From contig JALUXI010000236.1 of NCBI GenBank assembly GCA_027019045.1, forward strand, positions 1-36,038: 36,038 bases of DNA, read 5' to 3'. This document shows, piece by piece, positions 17,731 to 25,963 of this stretch. This DNA is from Piscirickettsiaceae bacterium. Lineage in GTDB: Bacteria; Pseudomonadota; Gammaproteobacteria; Thiomicrospirales; Thiomicrospiraceae. The notes below the pieces were generated by a model. The model ran no database searches. It saw only the letters and a program-made list of their open reading frames with translations, and was not told where the DNA came from. Each line of letters begins with the position of its first letter. Position 1 is the stretch's first letter. A program made the position numbers and the translations under genes.

Positions 17731-17897
17731 GGAAGCGCTGATTAACTCGCTTGAGCTTCTGCGGGACTTTAAGGGTGCAAATTCTAGACGGGCTTTGCAG
17801 GCAATGGCTAGCCCTTATCAAAAAGCCCAACAACGAAGTTGTACCCTTAAAGCCCCGCCCGAAGGGGGCTAAGCCAAGCCAGTTAATCAGCGCTTCC
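17731..17897. mobile_element. 167-bp miniature inverted-repeat element inserted at the end of motB
   Basis: The terminal inverted repeats GGAAGCGCTGATTAACT are perfect for 17 bp and extend with one mismatch through GCTTG. Both ends are flanked by CTAG (17727-17730 and 17898-17901), consistent with a 4-bp target duplication, although CTAG is itself palindromic. A second, internal inverted repeat (17761-17780 against 17839-17858, 18 of 20 matching) makes most of the element self-complementary. There is no transposase, so it would need one supplied in trans. It encodes the last residues and stop codon of motB. I cannot name the parent IS family. Confidence 0.88.
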
Positions 17898-18756
17898 CTA
17901 GTTGTTCTACCGTCGGCGCCTCACTCAAACTCTTCAAGCGTTTTTCTGCTTCTTGGTTCAGAACAATGATACTGATTCGCCTATTTCTCGGGTTATAAGG
18001 GTTTTCCTTATCAAAAGGTACCGTATCTGCTAATCCCACCACTTGAGCAATCTTTTTCGGATTGACGCCACCTTTAATCAACAATCTTCTCGCCGCATTC
18101 GCACGATCAGCCGAGAGCTCCCAGTTCGTATAATCAGGACTATTTCGATAGCCTGATGAATCAGTATGCCCCGCAATACTAATACGATTATTCGTATTTC
18201 TAAGGATCTTACCCACTTCTTTCAAGAGCTTAGCAGCATAATCTTTTGGCAAATCTACTCCCGCTTCAAACATTGGGCGCTTACGGTCATCCAGCACTTG
18301 AATCTGCAAACCATTTGGGGTCACATCAATTTTTAATTGATCTTTTAGTTTCCTTAAAGAAGGCGAACTATTTATTTTCTGTTCAAGTTGCTGTTTTAAG
18401 CTAATCATCTCTTGCTTTTCTTTCTCTTTCGCACCATCTTGAACCCCCTCTTTCATGCCATTCCCTTTAGGTGAAGACTTAAAGCCCCCCATATCAATCA
18501 CGGCATCATTGGGACGACCTGCACTTTTCGATTGAATCAGCACCTGCGGCGAGCCTTCAATCACCGTCGGATTACGGAAATATTCCGCCATCGCCTTCAT
18601 CTCTTCGTCATTTTCACCACCCAATACCCAAAGCATCAAGAAAAAGGCCATCGCAGCCGTCATAAAGTCAGCAAACGCCACCTTCCATGCCCCTCCGTGT
18701 GCACAGTGTGGGCACTTCGCAATGCGTTTTATGATTATGGACTGTTCATCACTCAT
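17887..18756 (-). CDS. motB: Flagellar stator protein MotB (3' end altered by insertion)
   Basis: Peptidoglycan-anchored stator subunit, 289 residues. The membrane helix carries the essential proton-binding Asp, D30, in AWKVAFADFMTAAMAFFLML. The C-terminal OmpA-like domain has IAGHTDSSGYRNSPDYTNWELSADRA for cell-wall binding. The cytosolic N-terminus contains CPHCAHGG, a Cys pair more like those of some PomB proteins than E. coli MotB. The last codons (LGKR, stop) come from the terminal repeat of the miniature element. Without it the frame continues LEKEMAKPAAHH and then stops at 17692-17694. It follows motA by 20 bases. Confidence 0.95.
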   Translation of the reverse strand: MSDEQSIIIKRIAKCPHCAHGGAWKVAFADFMTAAMAFFLMLWVLGGENDEEMKAMAEYFRNPTVIEGSPQVLIQSKSAGRPNDAVIDMGGFKSSPKGNGMKEGVQDGAKEKEKQEMISLKQQLEQKINSSPSLRKLKDQLKIDVTPNGLQIQVLDDRKRPMFEAGVDLPKDYAAKLLKEVGKILRNTNNRISIAGHTDSSGYRNSPDYTNWELSADRANAARRLLIKGGVNPKKIAQVVGLADTVPFDKENPYNPRNRRISIIVLNQEAEKRLKSLSEAPTVEQLGKR

Positions 18757-18776
18757 GACGGATTACAAAACTCTCA

Positions 18777-19628
18777 TTATTTTTGGGTTTGGAGATATTC
18801 ATCTAACTCTTGGAAAGTCGGGCGTTCGGCACCTGGAATTGCTTTTCGACCAAACTCCACCGCAATTTGCGGTGCATAGCCATTTAGATTAGCCATTAAA
18901 CAGGTTTTAATCGTACTAAAGAATGCACTACTATCATTGGCTCTGTTCGCCATATCCGCCGCAATAGGTGCAACAAAACCATAGGCTGCCAAAATACCCA
19001 AAAAGGTTCCCACCAAGGCCACCGACATATGGTGCGCAATTTCTAAAGGCCCCGCATCCAAATACCCCATCGTAATAATAATTCCCATAACAGCTGCAAC
19101 GATACCAAAACCAGGTAATCCTTCTGCCACCTTACCAACCGCTTCTGCTGGCATTGCACCTTCATGGTGGTGAATATCGAGTTCTAAAATCATTAAATCT
19201 TCTAACTGATAGGGGTTACTCGCACCACTAATCATTAAACGCAGATAGTCACAAATAAAATCCACTGCATGATGATCTGCCACCACTTTAGGAGAGGCAT
19301 TAAACAATTCACTGGAATGGGGATCTTCTACATCCGCTTCAATCGCCATCAAGCCTTCTCGGCGTGCTTTATTGAAAATTCTGAACATCAACCCCAACAA
19401 TTCTAAATAAGTTTCCTTGGTATAAGGATTCGGCTTAAAGAGTGCGATTGCATTAGCAAACCCCGCTTTAACTACCCAACCTGGGTTAGCAGTAATATAA
19501 GCACCAATGGACGCCCCAATGATTATCAATACCTCCAAGGGTTGAATAAGAATACCAAAGCTTCCATGAGGAAGGTATCCTCCAAGAATACAACCAATGA
19601 CAACTAAGGTTCCAACTATCCCTTTCAT
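18777..19628 (-). CDS. motA: Flagellar stator protein MotA
   Basis: Four-span stator subunit of 283 residues that forms the proton channel with MotB. It is of the long, E. coli-like type. Torque-related charges lie in the cytosolic loop (ARREGLMAIEADVEDP), and the conserved prolines are in LPGFGIVAAVMGI and AAYGFVAPI. NLNGYAPQIAVEFGRKAIP is a family signature. H+ rather than Na+ coupling is inferred from this similarity. Its place between a receptor gene and motB inside the fliK-fliL interval is not the usual one for stator genes. Confidence 0.96.
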   Translation of the reverse strand: MKGIVGTLVVIGCILGGYLPHGSFGILIQPLEVLIIIGASIGAYITANPGWVVKAGFANAIALFKPNPYTKETYLELLGLMFRIFNKARREGLMAIEADVEDPHSSELFNASPKVVADHHAVDFICDYLRLMISGASNPYQLEDLMILELDIHHHEGAMPAEAVGKVAEGLPGFGIVAAVMGIIITMGYLDAGPLEIAHHMSVALVGTFLGILAAYGFVAPIAADMANRANDSSAFFSTIKTCLMANLNGYAPQIAVEFGRKAIPGAERPTFQELDEYLQTQK

Positions 19629-19651
19629 ATCTTTTCCTTAAGGTGCTTAAT

Positions 19652-20659
19652 CTATGCAACGCGTGACAAAGTCACTTCCATTTGTTGATGGGTTTTCTGT
19701 AAAGATTCAAACCCTTGATGAATATTGATAAAAATCTCATTGATCTGTTCAGCCTCTGCCGCACTGCTATCCACATGTGCTTGACTCTGGTTCATCACTT
19801 CTACAGCATTTTCTGCCTTGGTTTGCAACGCTTCGACCAATTTTTCAATCTCTTCCGTCGCTTCTTGTGTACGAGTCGCCAGCCCACGCACCTCATCAGC
19901 AACCACGGCAAAACCACGACCATGCTCTCCCGCACGAGCTGCTTCAATTGCCGCATTCAACGCCAGCAAATTTGTCTGACCAGCAATATCTTGAATCATC
20001 GTCAAGACCCCGTTGATATTTTCGCTTTCTTGTTTCAGCTCATCAATCACCTGGGTGGCACTGTTGACCTCATCGGACAAAGCATTCATTTCAGTATCCA
20101 TTCTCGTTAAAACCTGCTCACCGTCTACCACTCGATGGTCCATCACACCGATTTCCTCAATCACCTCATCACAACGAGATTTCAACTCTTCTCGACAAGT
20201 TGCCACTTCCTCTAACGCTTGATGCAACTGTTCATCCGTCTCTTTGAAGCGAGCCAACTGGCAATCAATCTCCTCCAACTGTTTCATCAGCGTGCCCATT
20301 TTATCCACTGCTTGAGAAAGCTCAACCTGTTTGTGTGCGATTTTGTCATTAAAATATGCCACCAGCCGCTTCACCCAAGCAAACCGTTCCATCCCTGCCA
20401 AGTGGAAAATGTGCAATGACCACTGCGGATCATCACGATGAACCTGTTCTTCGAGATACCCCGTCAGCATGCGTTCTTCTTGACGAATTCGATTTTTCAA
20501 CCAAATTAAATAGCCAAGCGTCAACAGTAAAATAAAGCCCAAAAACCCCAGTCCTGTCCATAGCATTACATTGCTTTCACCCGCAAGCACAGGCATGGGC
20601 ATCAAACCCCATACCATCACTTGTCCGATAAAAAGCCCCCGTAGATGCTGTTTACGCAT
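19652..20659 (-). CDS. Methyl-accepting chemotaxis-type protein lacking a sensor domain
   Basis: Membrane-anchored receptor signalling protein of 335 residues. Two hydrophobic stretches (8-27, signal-like, ending in LAGES, and 31-54, a membrane helix) leave almost no periplasmic segment, and there is no HAMP or PAS domain. A coiled-coil region (105-213) leads to the receptor hairpin tip, with IAGQTNLLALNAAIEAARAG and RGFAVVADEVRGLA at 225-262, which binds CheA and CheW in known receptors. The return helix ends at 335 without the usual methylesterase-docking pentapeptide. It overlaps fliK by 8 bases (ATGCGTAA) and precedes motA by 23 bases, so it is translationally linked to flagellar genes. 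Its signal is unknown. Confidence 0.85.
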   Translation of the reverse strand: MRKQHLRGLFIGQVMVWGLMPMPVLAGESNVMLWTGLGFLGFILLLTLGYLIWLKNRIRQEERMLTGYLEEQVHRDDPQWSLHIFHLAGMERFAWVKRLVAYFNDKIAHKQVELSQAVDKMGTLMKQLEEIDCQLARFKETDEQLHQALEEVATCREELKSRCDEVIEEIGVMDHRVVDGEQVLTRMDTEMNALSDEVNSATQVIDELKQESENINGVLTMIQDIAGQTNLLALNAAIEAARAGEHGRGFAVVADEVRGLATRTQEATEEIEKLVEALQTKAENAVEVMNQSQAHVDSSAAEAEQINEIFINIHQGFESLQKTHQQMEVTLSRVA

Positions 20660-22256
20660 AGTAATCCACCATCCCTTCTAAGGACGAATTAACGGCAATT
20701 GGAGTCATCTCTTCTTCAGACATTTCCGAACCTAAAGCACCATTAGAAACACCTTTTGTCCCCTTTCCACCTTCAGCCGTTTCACCTTCCGCCCCATGCT
20801 GAAAGCCTTGGTCAGCGACATCTAGATTCGCCAACTGCACGCCATTGCTTTCCAACATTTCGCGCAATCGTGGCATGGCATCCATCATGGCCTCACGGGT
20901 CATATGATGATTTGCTAAAAGGTTAACATGCAACTGACGATCCTTATCCATATGTAACCTTACTTGAATAGGCCCCAATTTTTCAGGATTCAGCGTAATC
21001 TGCATTTTCTGAATATCGCGACTGGCCGCCATTTGCAAATGCTTCCCTAAAGCCTCCCCCCATTTTTGCGACTGAATACTATGCGTAATGGTTTGATAGC
21101 TAGTCGGAACCATTTTATCTGCAGCTGCCGTTAAGGGCAAAGACAAGCTATCATTGCTTTTCAAGCTATTCCCATCAACCGTTCCCGAACTGCTCAATGT
21201 CTCTTCAGATTTCAACCTTTGTTGCTGCTTTTGAGACTGTATCTGCTGTTGAGCCTGCGCCATCATCGTGCTTATCCGTTGAATTGAAGCTTGTTGCCCC
21301 ATTGACTGCATCATATGGGGTAACGCCATCATTTGACTGACCGATGACTTATCTCCACTCAAAATAGACTGTGATAACTCGGTTTTAAAAAAGCCTTGAG
21401 TATCAGGTCGATCTTCTCCCTGTTGTATTTCAGGTTGAACCTTTATTTTTGTTGTAGAGAGGTTAAAAGGTACAGCAGCTACTCCTTCTTTCTTTACCCC
21501 CCCATTTTGATGTACTAAAGTTGTCATTAAAGGACTTGTTGATATCGTCTCTTGCTGAATAGACTGAAGAACTTGATCCTGTACAGAAGGCTCTATCTCC
21601 TGCTGCCCGACCAACGCCTTAGCATCACCTGAGATATGAATAGATTTTTCGATTATGGAATTCACAACCACATCAGGTGACACTTGGTTATCCCCAAATG
21701 ATACTGAATGGGTTTTAGAATCTGTTTTTTCCGTAATGGGATTCACCACAATGGGCTGTGATTGGGATAAAAGAGAGGCTGGCTCTGTTTTAATATCTGA
21801 TGTTGGTTTAACATTTGCAGAAGTAATAGACTTCCCCTCTGCCACTGAAACCGATTGTTCACTTGATGTCACAGACAATTCAACGACCGACTCCGTCAAT
21901 TTATTGTCATTCGACTCAATCGTTGCAATATTCGCTTCGCCTGCACCCGTGTGAAGCGCATCCTCTCCCAAAACTTTAGAGATCGACACGCCTCCCACTT
22001 CTAAATGCGGTGTACCTTGTAAAGAAAGTTGATTATCCTGCGAAGAGTGTAAAATTTGAGCAAAACTCTCTTGAGCTTGCGTGCCTTCTTCCCCTTGCTT
22101 TAAAGGCTTTAACACAGATTTAGTATCAGAGACACTTTCAACACCTAATGGTTCAAAGATAGAGGTTGCCTTCTCAGATTTTTTATGTGAAGTAACCATC
22201 CCCCCTTCAACAGAGCTAACTGCACTGCCACCTATTTCCCTTGTTGCTTGTAACAT
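20652..22256 (-). CDS. fliK: Hook-length control protein FliK
   Basis: Secreted ruler that sets hook length and triggers FlhB switching. The 534-residue protein is mostly low-complexity, polar and Gln/Ser/Glu-rich up to about residue 395. The conserved C-terminal domain (about 398-480) contains MQITLNPEKLGPIQVRLHM and LLANHHMTREAMMDAMPRLR, the FliK core. A further 55-residue Gly/Glu-rich tail follows. It lies 52 bases after fliJ, a gap that holds a possible sigma54 site, and overlaps the receptor gene. Confidence 0.92.
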   Translation of the reverse strand: MLQATREIGGSAVSSVEGGMVTSHKKSEKATSIFEPLGVESVSDTKSVLKPLKQGEEGTQAQESFAQILHSSQDNQLSLQGTPHLEVGGVSISKVLGEDALHTGAGEANIATIESNDNKLTESVVELSVTSSEQSVSVAEGKSITSANVKPTSDIKTEPASLLSQSQPIVVNPITEKTDSKTHSVSFGDNQVSPDVVVNSIIEKSIHISGDAKALVGQQEIEPSVQDQVLQSIQQETISTSPLMTTLVHQNGGVKKEGVAAVPFNLSTTKIKVQPEIQQGEDRPDTQGFFKTELSQSILSGDKSSVSQMMALPHMMQSMGQQASIQRISTMMAQAQQQIQSQKQQQRLKSEETLSSSGTVDGNSLKSNDSLSLPLTAAADKMVPTSYQTITHSIQSQKWGEALGKHLQMAASRDIQKMQITLNPEKLGPIQVRLHMDKDRQLHVNLLANHHMTREAMMDAMPRLREMLESNGVQLANLDVADQGFQHGAEGETAEGGKGTKGVSNGALGSEMSEEEMTPIAVNSSLEGMVDYYA

Positions 22257-22293
22257 GATGCTATTCTCTTATTTTTATTTTCATTGATGAGAA

Positions 22294-22310
22294 AAGCAAA
22301 TAGCATGCCT
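22294..22310 (-). promoter_or_regulatory. Possible sigma54 promoter upstream of fliK
   Basis: On the minus strand AGGCATGCTATTTGCTTTT has GG and GC 10 bases apart, with GGCA and TTTGCTTT boxes. The first box departs from TGGCAC at its ends. It overlaps the fliJ stop codon and lies 38 bases before fliK. Weaker than the sites before fliE and cheA. Confidence 0.35.
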
Positions 22311-22797
22311 ATTTTTTACAACCGCCAGATTTTCTCTGAAATAAGTCGTTACTTTTTTCTAACATGCTTGCAGAAGCCAAATCATCCAACATATTCTGCT
22401 CTTGTCGTTGTGCACGCTTCTCCTGCTTCAGTTCCAAGTTTTTTTGAACTTTTTGCAACCCTTTCAAATAGGCGCGTTTCTCCATCCAATCCTCTCTCGC
22501 CCGATCCACCACCTCTTGCAACTGCAACACTTTTTGTTGCTCCTGTCCAAGCGCCACTTGAACTTTATGAATAAAAGCATGGGTATTTTGAAAATGGGAT
22601 GCAGACAGCGTCCCTAAGGATTGAGCTTTTTGACTTGAAAGCTCGTGTAAATACTGCGTTAAAGAGTCAACTTGAAATTGTGTCTGCTCAAGCTGAGTTT
22701 GAATGGCTCGCAAAGTCTGCCCTGCCTGCTCCAAATCCTGCTCTGCTAAAGAAATGACCGTTTTCATTCGATCAATTTTTTTCTGTTCCGTACCCAT
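22309..22797 (-). CDS. fliJ: Flagellar export chaperone FliJ
   Basis: Soluble coiled-coil protein of 162 residues, almost entirely helical and rich in Gln, Lys and Glu. It corresponds to the stalk that links the FliI ATPase ring to FlhA. Recognised from its position one base after fliI, its length, and the pattern of two antiparallel long helices with EDWMEKRAYLKGLQKVQKN in the second. Sequence conservation in this family is low, so context carries much of the call. Confidence 0.88.
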   Translation of the reverse strand: MGTEQKKIDRMKTVISLAEQDLEQAGQTLRAIQTQLEQTQFQVDSLTQYLHELSSQKAQSLGTLSASHFQNTHAFIHKVQVALGQEQQKVLQLQEVVDRAREDWMEKRAYLKGLQKVQKNLELKQEKRAQRQEQNMLDDLASASMLEKSNDLFQRKSGGCKK

Positions 22798-22798
22798 C

Positions 22799-24142
22799 TT
22801 ACTGTAAGCTCAATTCCAAAGCCTTTAAACTCTGCTCTAAATCAAAAGCTTCATGAATGCTTTGGGATAAAAATGCTTCTAATTCAGAATGCTTCTGAAT
22901 GGCTAGATCAATCTGAGGATCTGTCCCTTGCTTATAAGCTCCCACATTGATTAAATCTTTATTTTGCGCATACAAAGAATACAATTGCTTAAATCGTGCC
23001 GCTAACTGAAGATGTCTTTCTGAAGCGATATCCACCATCACTCGGCTGACTGAAGCCTCCACATCAATCGCAGGATAACGCCCCGATTCAGCAATCTCAC
23101 GAGATAACACAATATGTCCATCCAAAACTCCCCGTGCCGAATCCACCACTGGATCACTCTGATCATCCCCTTCAGCCAACACGGTATAAATGGCCGTAAT
23201 CGAGCCTTCACCCGAATCACTATTTCCCGCTCTTTCTACTAAATGTGGCAATTTAGCAAACACTGAAGGTGGATAACCTTTGGTCGCCGGCGGCTCTCCC
23301 ACCGCCAAAGCAATTTCTCGCTGCGCTTGTGCAAAACGGGTCAAAGAGTCCATTAACAATAATACATTCATCCCCAAAGAACGAAAATATTCCGCAATCG
23401 AAGTCGCCAACATCGCGCCATGCAGACGCATCAGTGGCGGGTCATCCGCTGGTGTAGCGACCACAACTGACCGTTTCAACCCCTCTTCCCCAAGATTATT
23501 GCGCACAAAGTCATTCACCTCTCGTCCCCGCTCGCCAATCAGCCCCACCACCACAATATCAGCAGAGGTATAACGGGTCATCATCCCCAACAGCACACTC
23601 TTTCCAACCCCCGTACCCGCCATCAAACCAACACGCTGACCTTTCCCCAGCGTCAGTAATCCGTTAATCGCCTTAATTCCCACATCCAACGGCTGTTCAA
23701 TGGGCGCTCTCTGCAGCGGATTCAGGCGAATACCCTCAATTGGCCAAGTATCCTCTGTGACAATTTCTCCTAGCCCATCCAGTGGTTTACCCGTTCCATC
23801 TAGCACGCGTCCTAACATCTGTTTGCCAACAGGCACCTGAATCCCACCCTGCAGAGGCACCACTTGTGCATTAGGAGACAATCCCTGAATGGGGCCTATT
23901 GGCATTAAATAGAGTGTATCTTGTTCAAAACCGACCACTTCTGCTTCAATCGGCGGTTGATTGGGTTGAAGGATATGACAACGCGAGCCGATGGCAGCAT
24001 AAGTCCCTACCGTTTCAATGGTCATCCCAACCATTCGAACCAAACGCCCTTTTACAGGCAGGACTGGGAATTCTGGCAATTTTTGCCGCAACTGTGATAA
24101 TTTGCTTGCCACTGAATCTGAAAGACGCTGTGTCATTGTCAT
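22799..24142 (-). CDS. fliI: Flagellum-specific ATPase FliI
   Basis: Rotary F1-like ATPase of 447 residues that unfolds and feeds export substrates. Walker A AGTGVGKS is at 175-182. GLIGERGREVNDF, Walker B region NVLLLMDSLTRFAQAQREIA and the GYPPSVFAKLPHLVERAG segment follow in order. ATG at 24142 is used rather than GTG at 24145, based on the AAGG spacing. It is preceded by fliH, its negative regulator, with an 18-base gap. Confidence 0.97.
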   Translation of the reverse strand: MTMTQRLSDSVASKLSQLRQKLPEFPVLPVKGRLVRMVGMTIETVGTYAAIGSRCHILQPNQPPIEAEVVGFEQDTLYLMPIGPIQGLSPNAQVVPLQGGIQVPVGKQMLGRVLDGTGKPLDGLGEIVTEDTWPIEGIRLNPLQRAPIEQPLDVGIKAINGLLTLGKGQRVGLMAGTGVGKSVLLGMMTRYTSADIVVVGLIGERGREVNDFVRNNLGEEGLKRSVVVATPADDPPLMRLHGAMLATSIAEYFRSLGMNVLLLMDSLTRFAQAQREIALAVGEPPATKGYPPSVFAKLPHLVERAGNSDSGEGSITAIYTVLAEGDDQSDPVVDSARGVLDGHIVLSREIAESGRYPAIDVEASVSRVMVDIASERHLQLAARFKQLYSLYAQNKDLINVGAYKQGTDPQIDLAIQKHSELEAFLSQSIHEAFDLEQSLKALELSLQ

Positions 24143-24160
24143 CACGAGACCTTAAGCGCT

Positions 24161-24925
24161 TTATGTATTCGCATGAATTTCTTCTGTCTTATCAGAAGCG
24201 TATGCTTGAGCTGAAGCTTCTTGCCAAACTTTTGAAACTACTTCAGATAGCTGTTCACGCCAATCTGCATCAACCATAGAATTTTGATGTTTTAAGCGCA
24301 AACATCCTTTTTCAAGATGAGGATCTTGTAATAACCGCCAGCCCGCTGAAAAATGCTCTGTTTGTGCATCAAGATAATCATGTAAATGGGCATAATCCTC
24401 AGCAGACACAAACACCTCTATCTCTGCCTCTAACTCAGGCAACTGTTCTATTGCCCGCTGAAAAACTTCAACAATCCAAGTATCCGATAGCCTAATCTGT
24501 TGATGCACAACTCTTTCAGCCACCTCTAAAGATAAAGCAACCATCTGTTGAAACACCTCCTCTTCAAGCGTTTTCAAAGGCGTTTCGAAAGCCTCCAGCA
24601 AAGTTTTCATCTGCACCGCCGACTGCTCAAAAAGAGCCTCTTGCTTCTGCCTACCCTCTTCTAAAGCTTGCGCCAGTCCCGCTTGATAGCCCTCATCATG
24701 ACCCGCCTGAAATCCCTCTTCTTTGGCTTTTTGACGCAACTTCTCCTCTTCTTCTTGAGTTAACCGAGCCTGCTCAACCGCTTGTGCCGCCTGCTCTTCT
24801 GCTTTAGCCTCCAACTCCTCTTCAGTATAAAATTGTGCAAGCGACCAAGGCGACGCCTGAGGCACCTCTAACTCGGTTGCAGCAACCAATTTTGTTTGTT
24901 TAGGCTCTTCTTGAAAATCTGCCAT
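24161..24925 (-). CDS. fliH: Flagellar assembly protein FliH
   Basis: Peripheral stator of the FliI ATPase ring, 254 residues. The N-terminal SPWSLAQF resembles the Trp-containing FliN-binding peptide. A Glu/Gln/Ala-rich coiled coil leads into a GxxxG ladder (G71, G75, G79, G83 in GFQAGHDEGYQAG), typical of FliH. The C-terminal half resembles ATP synthase delta, with ALSLEVAERVVHQQI. ATG at 24925 is chosen. An upstream TTG (24937) is in frame but only 12 bases earlier and poorer. Confidence 0.92.
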   Translation of the reverse strand: MADFQEEPKQTKLVAATELEVPQASPWSLAQFYTEEELEAKAEEQAAQAVEQARLTQEEEEKLRQKAKEEGFQAGHDEGYQAGLAQALEEGRQKQEALFEQSAVQMKTLLEAFETPLKTLEEEVFQQMVALSLEVAERVVHQQIRLSDTWIVEVFQRAIEQLPELEAEIEVFVSAEDYAHLHDYLDAQTEHFSAGWRLLQDPHLEKGCLRLKHQNSMVDADWREQLSEVVSKVWQEASAQAYASDKTEEIHANT

Positions 24926-24937
24926 CACCCATTCCAA

Positions 24938-25960
24938 TTACACAAACTCTTCACCCCCACCAGGCATCATAATCTTCTCTTCATCCGCTAGGCGACGCAC
25001 TGTTTGAATAATTTGTCGCTGTGCATCTTCTACATCAGACAACTTCACAGGCCCCATCATCTCAATCTCTTCTTTGAGCATCTCAGCTTGTCGTTTAGAC
25101 ATATTATTCAAGAACTTATCAATCAATGACTGATCAGCACCCTTCAAAGCCACCTTCAAGACATCCATAGGCACTTCTCCAGCGATGGTCTGCATGGCAC
25201 GATCATCCAACTGAATAAGATCTTCAAAGACAAACATCTTATCTTGAATCGCCTTACTAACATCTTCATGCTTAGCGGCAATCTCATCCAAAATTTTGGT
25301 GTCTTTTCCACCGCCGACTAAGTTAAGAATCTCTGCCGCCTTCTTATCCCCACCAATCGCAGCCAATTTTCCACCATCCCCACTGGCTTGACTTAACATC
25401 ACATCATTCAAATCAAATAACGCTCGAGGCTGAACAGTCGTTAAAGTTGCAATACGGTAAATCACTTCTGCTTGGAAGCGTTCAGGAATACCTTCTAAAA
25501 CTTGAGCAGCCTGATCAGGGTCAAAATAAGATAAAATCACCGCGACCACCTGAGGGTGTTCATTTTTTAACATATTAGCAATGGTAGAAGGATGCATCCA
25601 CTTTAATGCTTCCAATCCTTTTACCTGATCCGCCAACATGGAAACATCCATCAACTGACCCACCCCTTCGCCCAAGGTTTCGGTCATCAGTGTTTGAGCG
25701 AACTCGCTAGGATCCACACCCAAAGCATCTTCGCCCAACTCATCCAAAAAAGATCTTAAGGATTCCGTCACATCCTCATGACGCACATCTTCCAACTGGG
25801 AAATCGCATTCCCCACCTGTTGTACTTCTCTTGGATTTAAATTTGTTAATACCTTAGCCGCTAAATCTCGCCCCAATGAGAGCATCAATAATGCAGCTCG
25901 TTCAGGACCCGAACGAGGCTTTCGCTCCTCATCTTCAATCTCTTCCAACTCTTCAGGCAT
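24938..25960 (-). CDS. fliG: Motor switch protein FliG
   Basis: Rotor protein of 340 residues that interacts with MotA. The N-terminal domain (RAALLMLSLGRDLAAKVLTN) binds FliF. The middle part has KNEHPQVVAVILSYFDPDQAAQVL with the EHPQ motif that contacts FliM. The C-terminal torque domain has DLIQLDDRAMQTIAGEV and MSKRQAEMLKEEIEMMGPVK. It starts 3 bases after fliF, with GAGAGG as the ribosome site. Confidence 0.97.
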   Translation of the reverse strand: MPEELEEIEDEERKPRSGPERAALLMLSLGRDLAAKVLTNLNPREVQQVGNAISQLEDVRHEDVTESLRSFLDELGEDALGVDPSEFAQTLMTETLGEGVGQLMDVSMLADQVKGLEALKWMHPSTIANMLKNEHPQVVAVILSYFDPDQAAQVLEGIPERFQAEVIYRIATLTTVQPRALFDLNDVMLSQASGDGGKLAAIGGDKKAAEILNLVGGGKDTKILDEIAAKHEDVSKAIQDKMFVFEDLIQLDDRAMQTIAGEVPMDVLKVALKGADQSLIDKFLNNMSKRQAEMLKEEIEMMGPVKLSDVEDAQRQIIQTVRRLADEEKIMMPGGGEEFV

Positions 25961-25963
25961 CTT

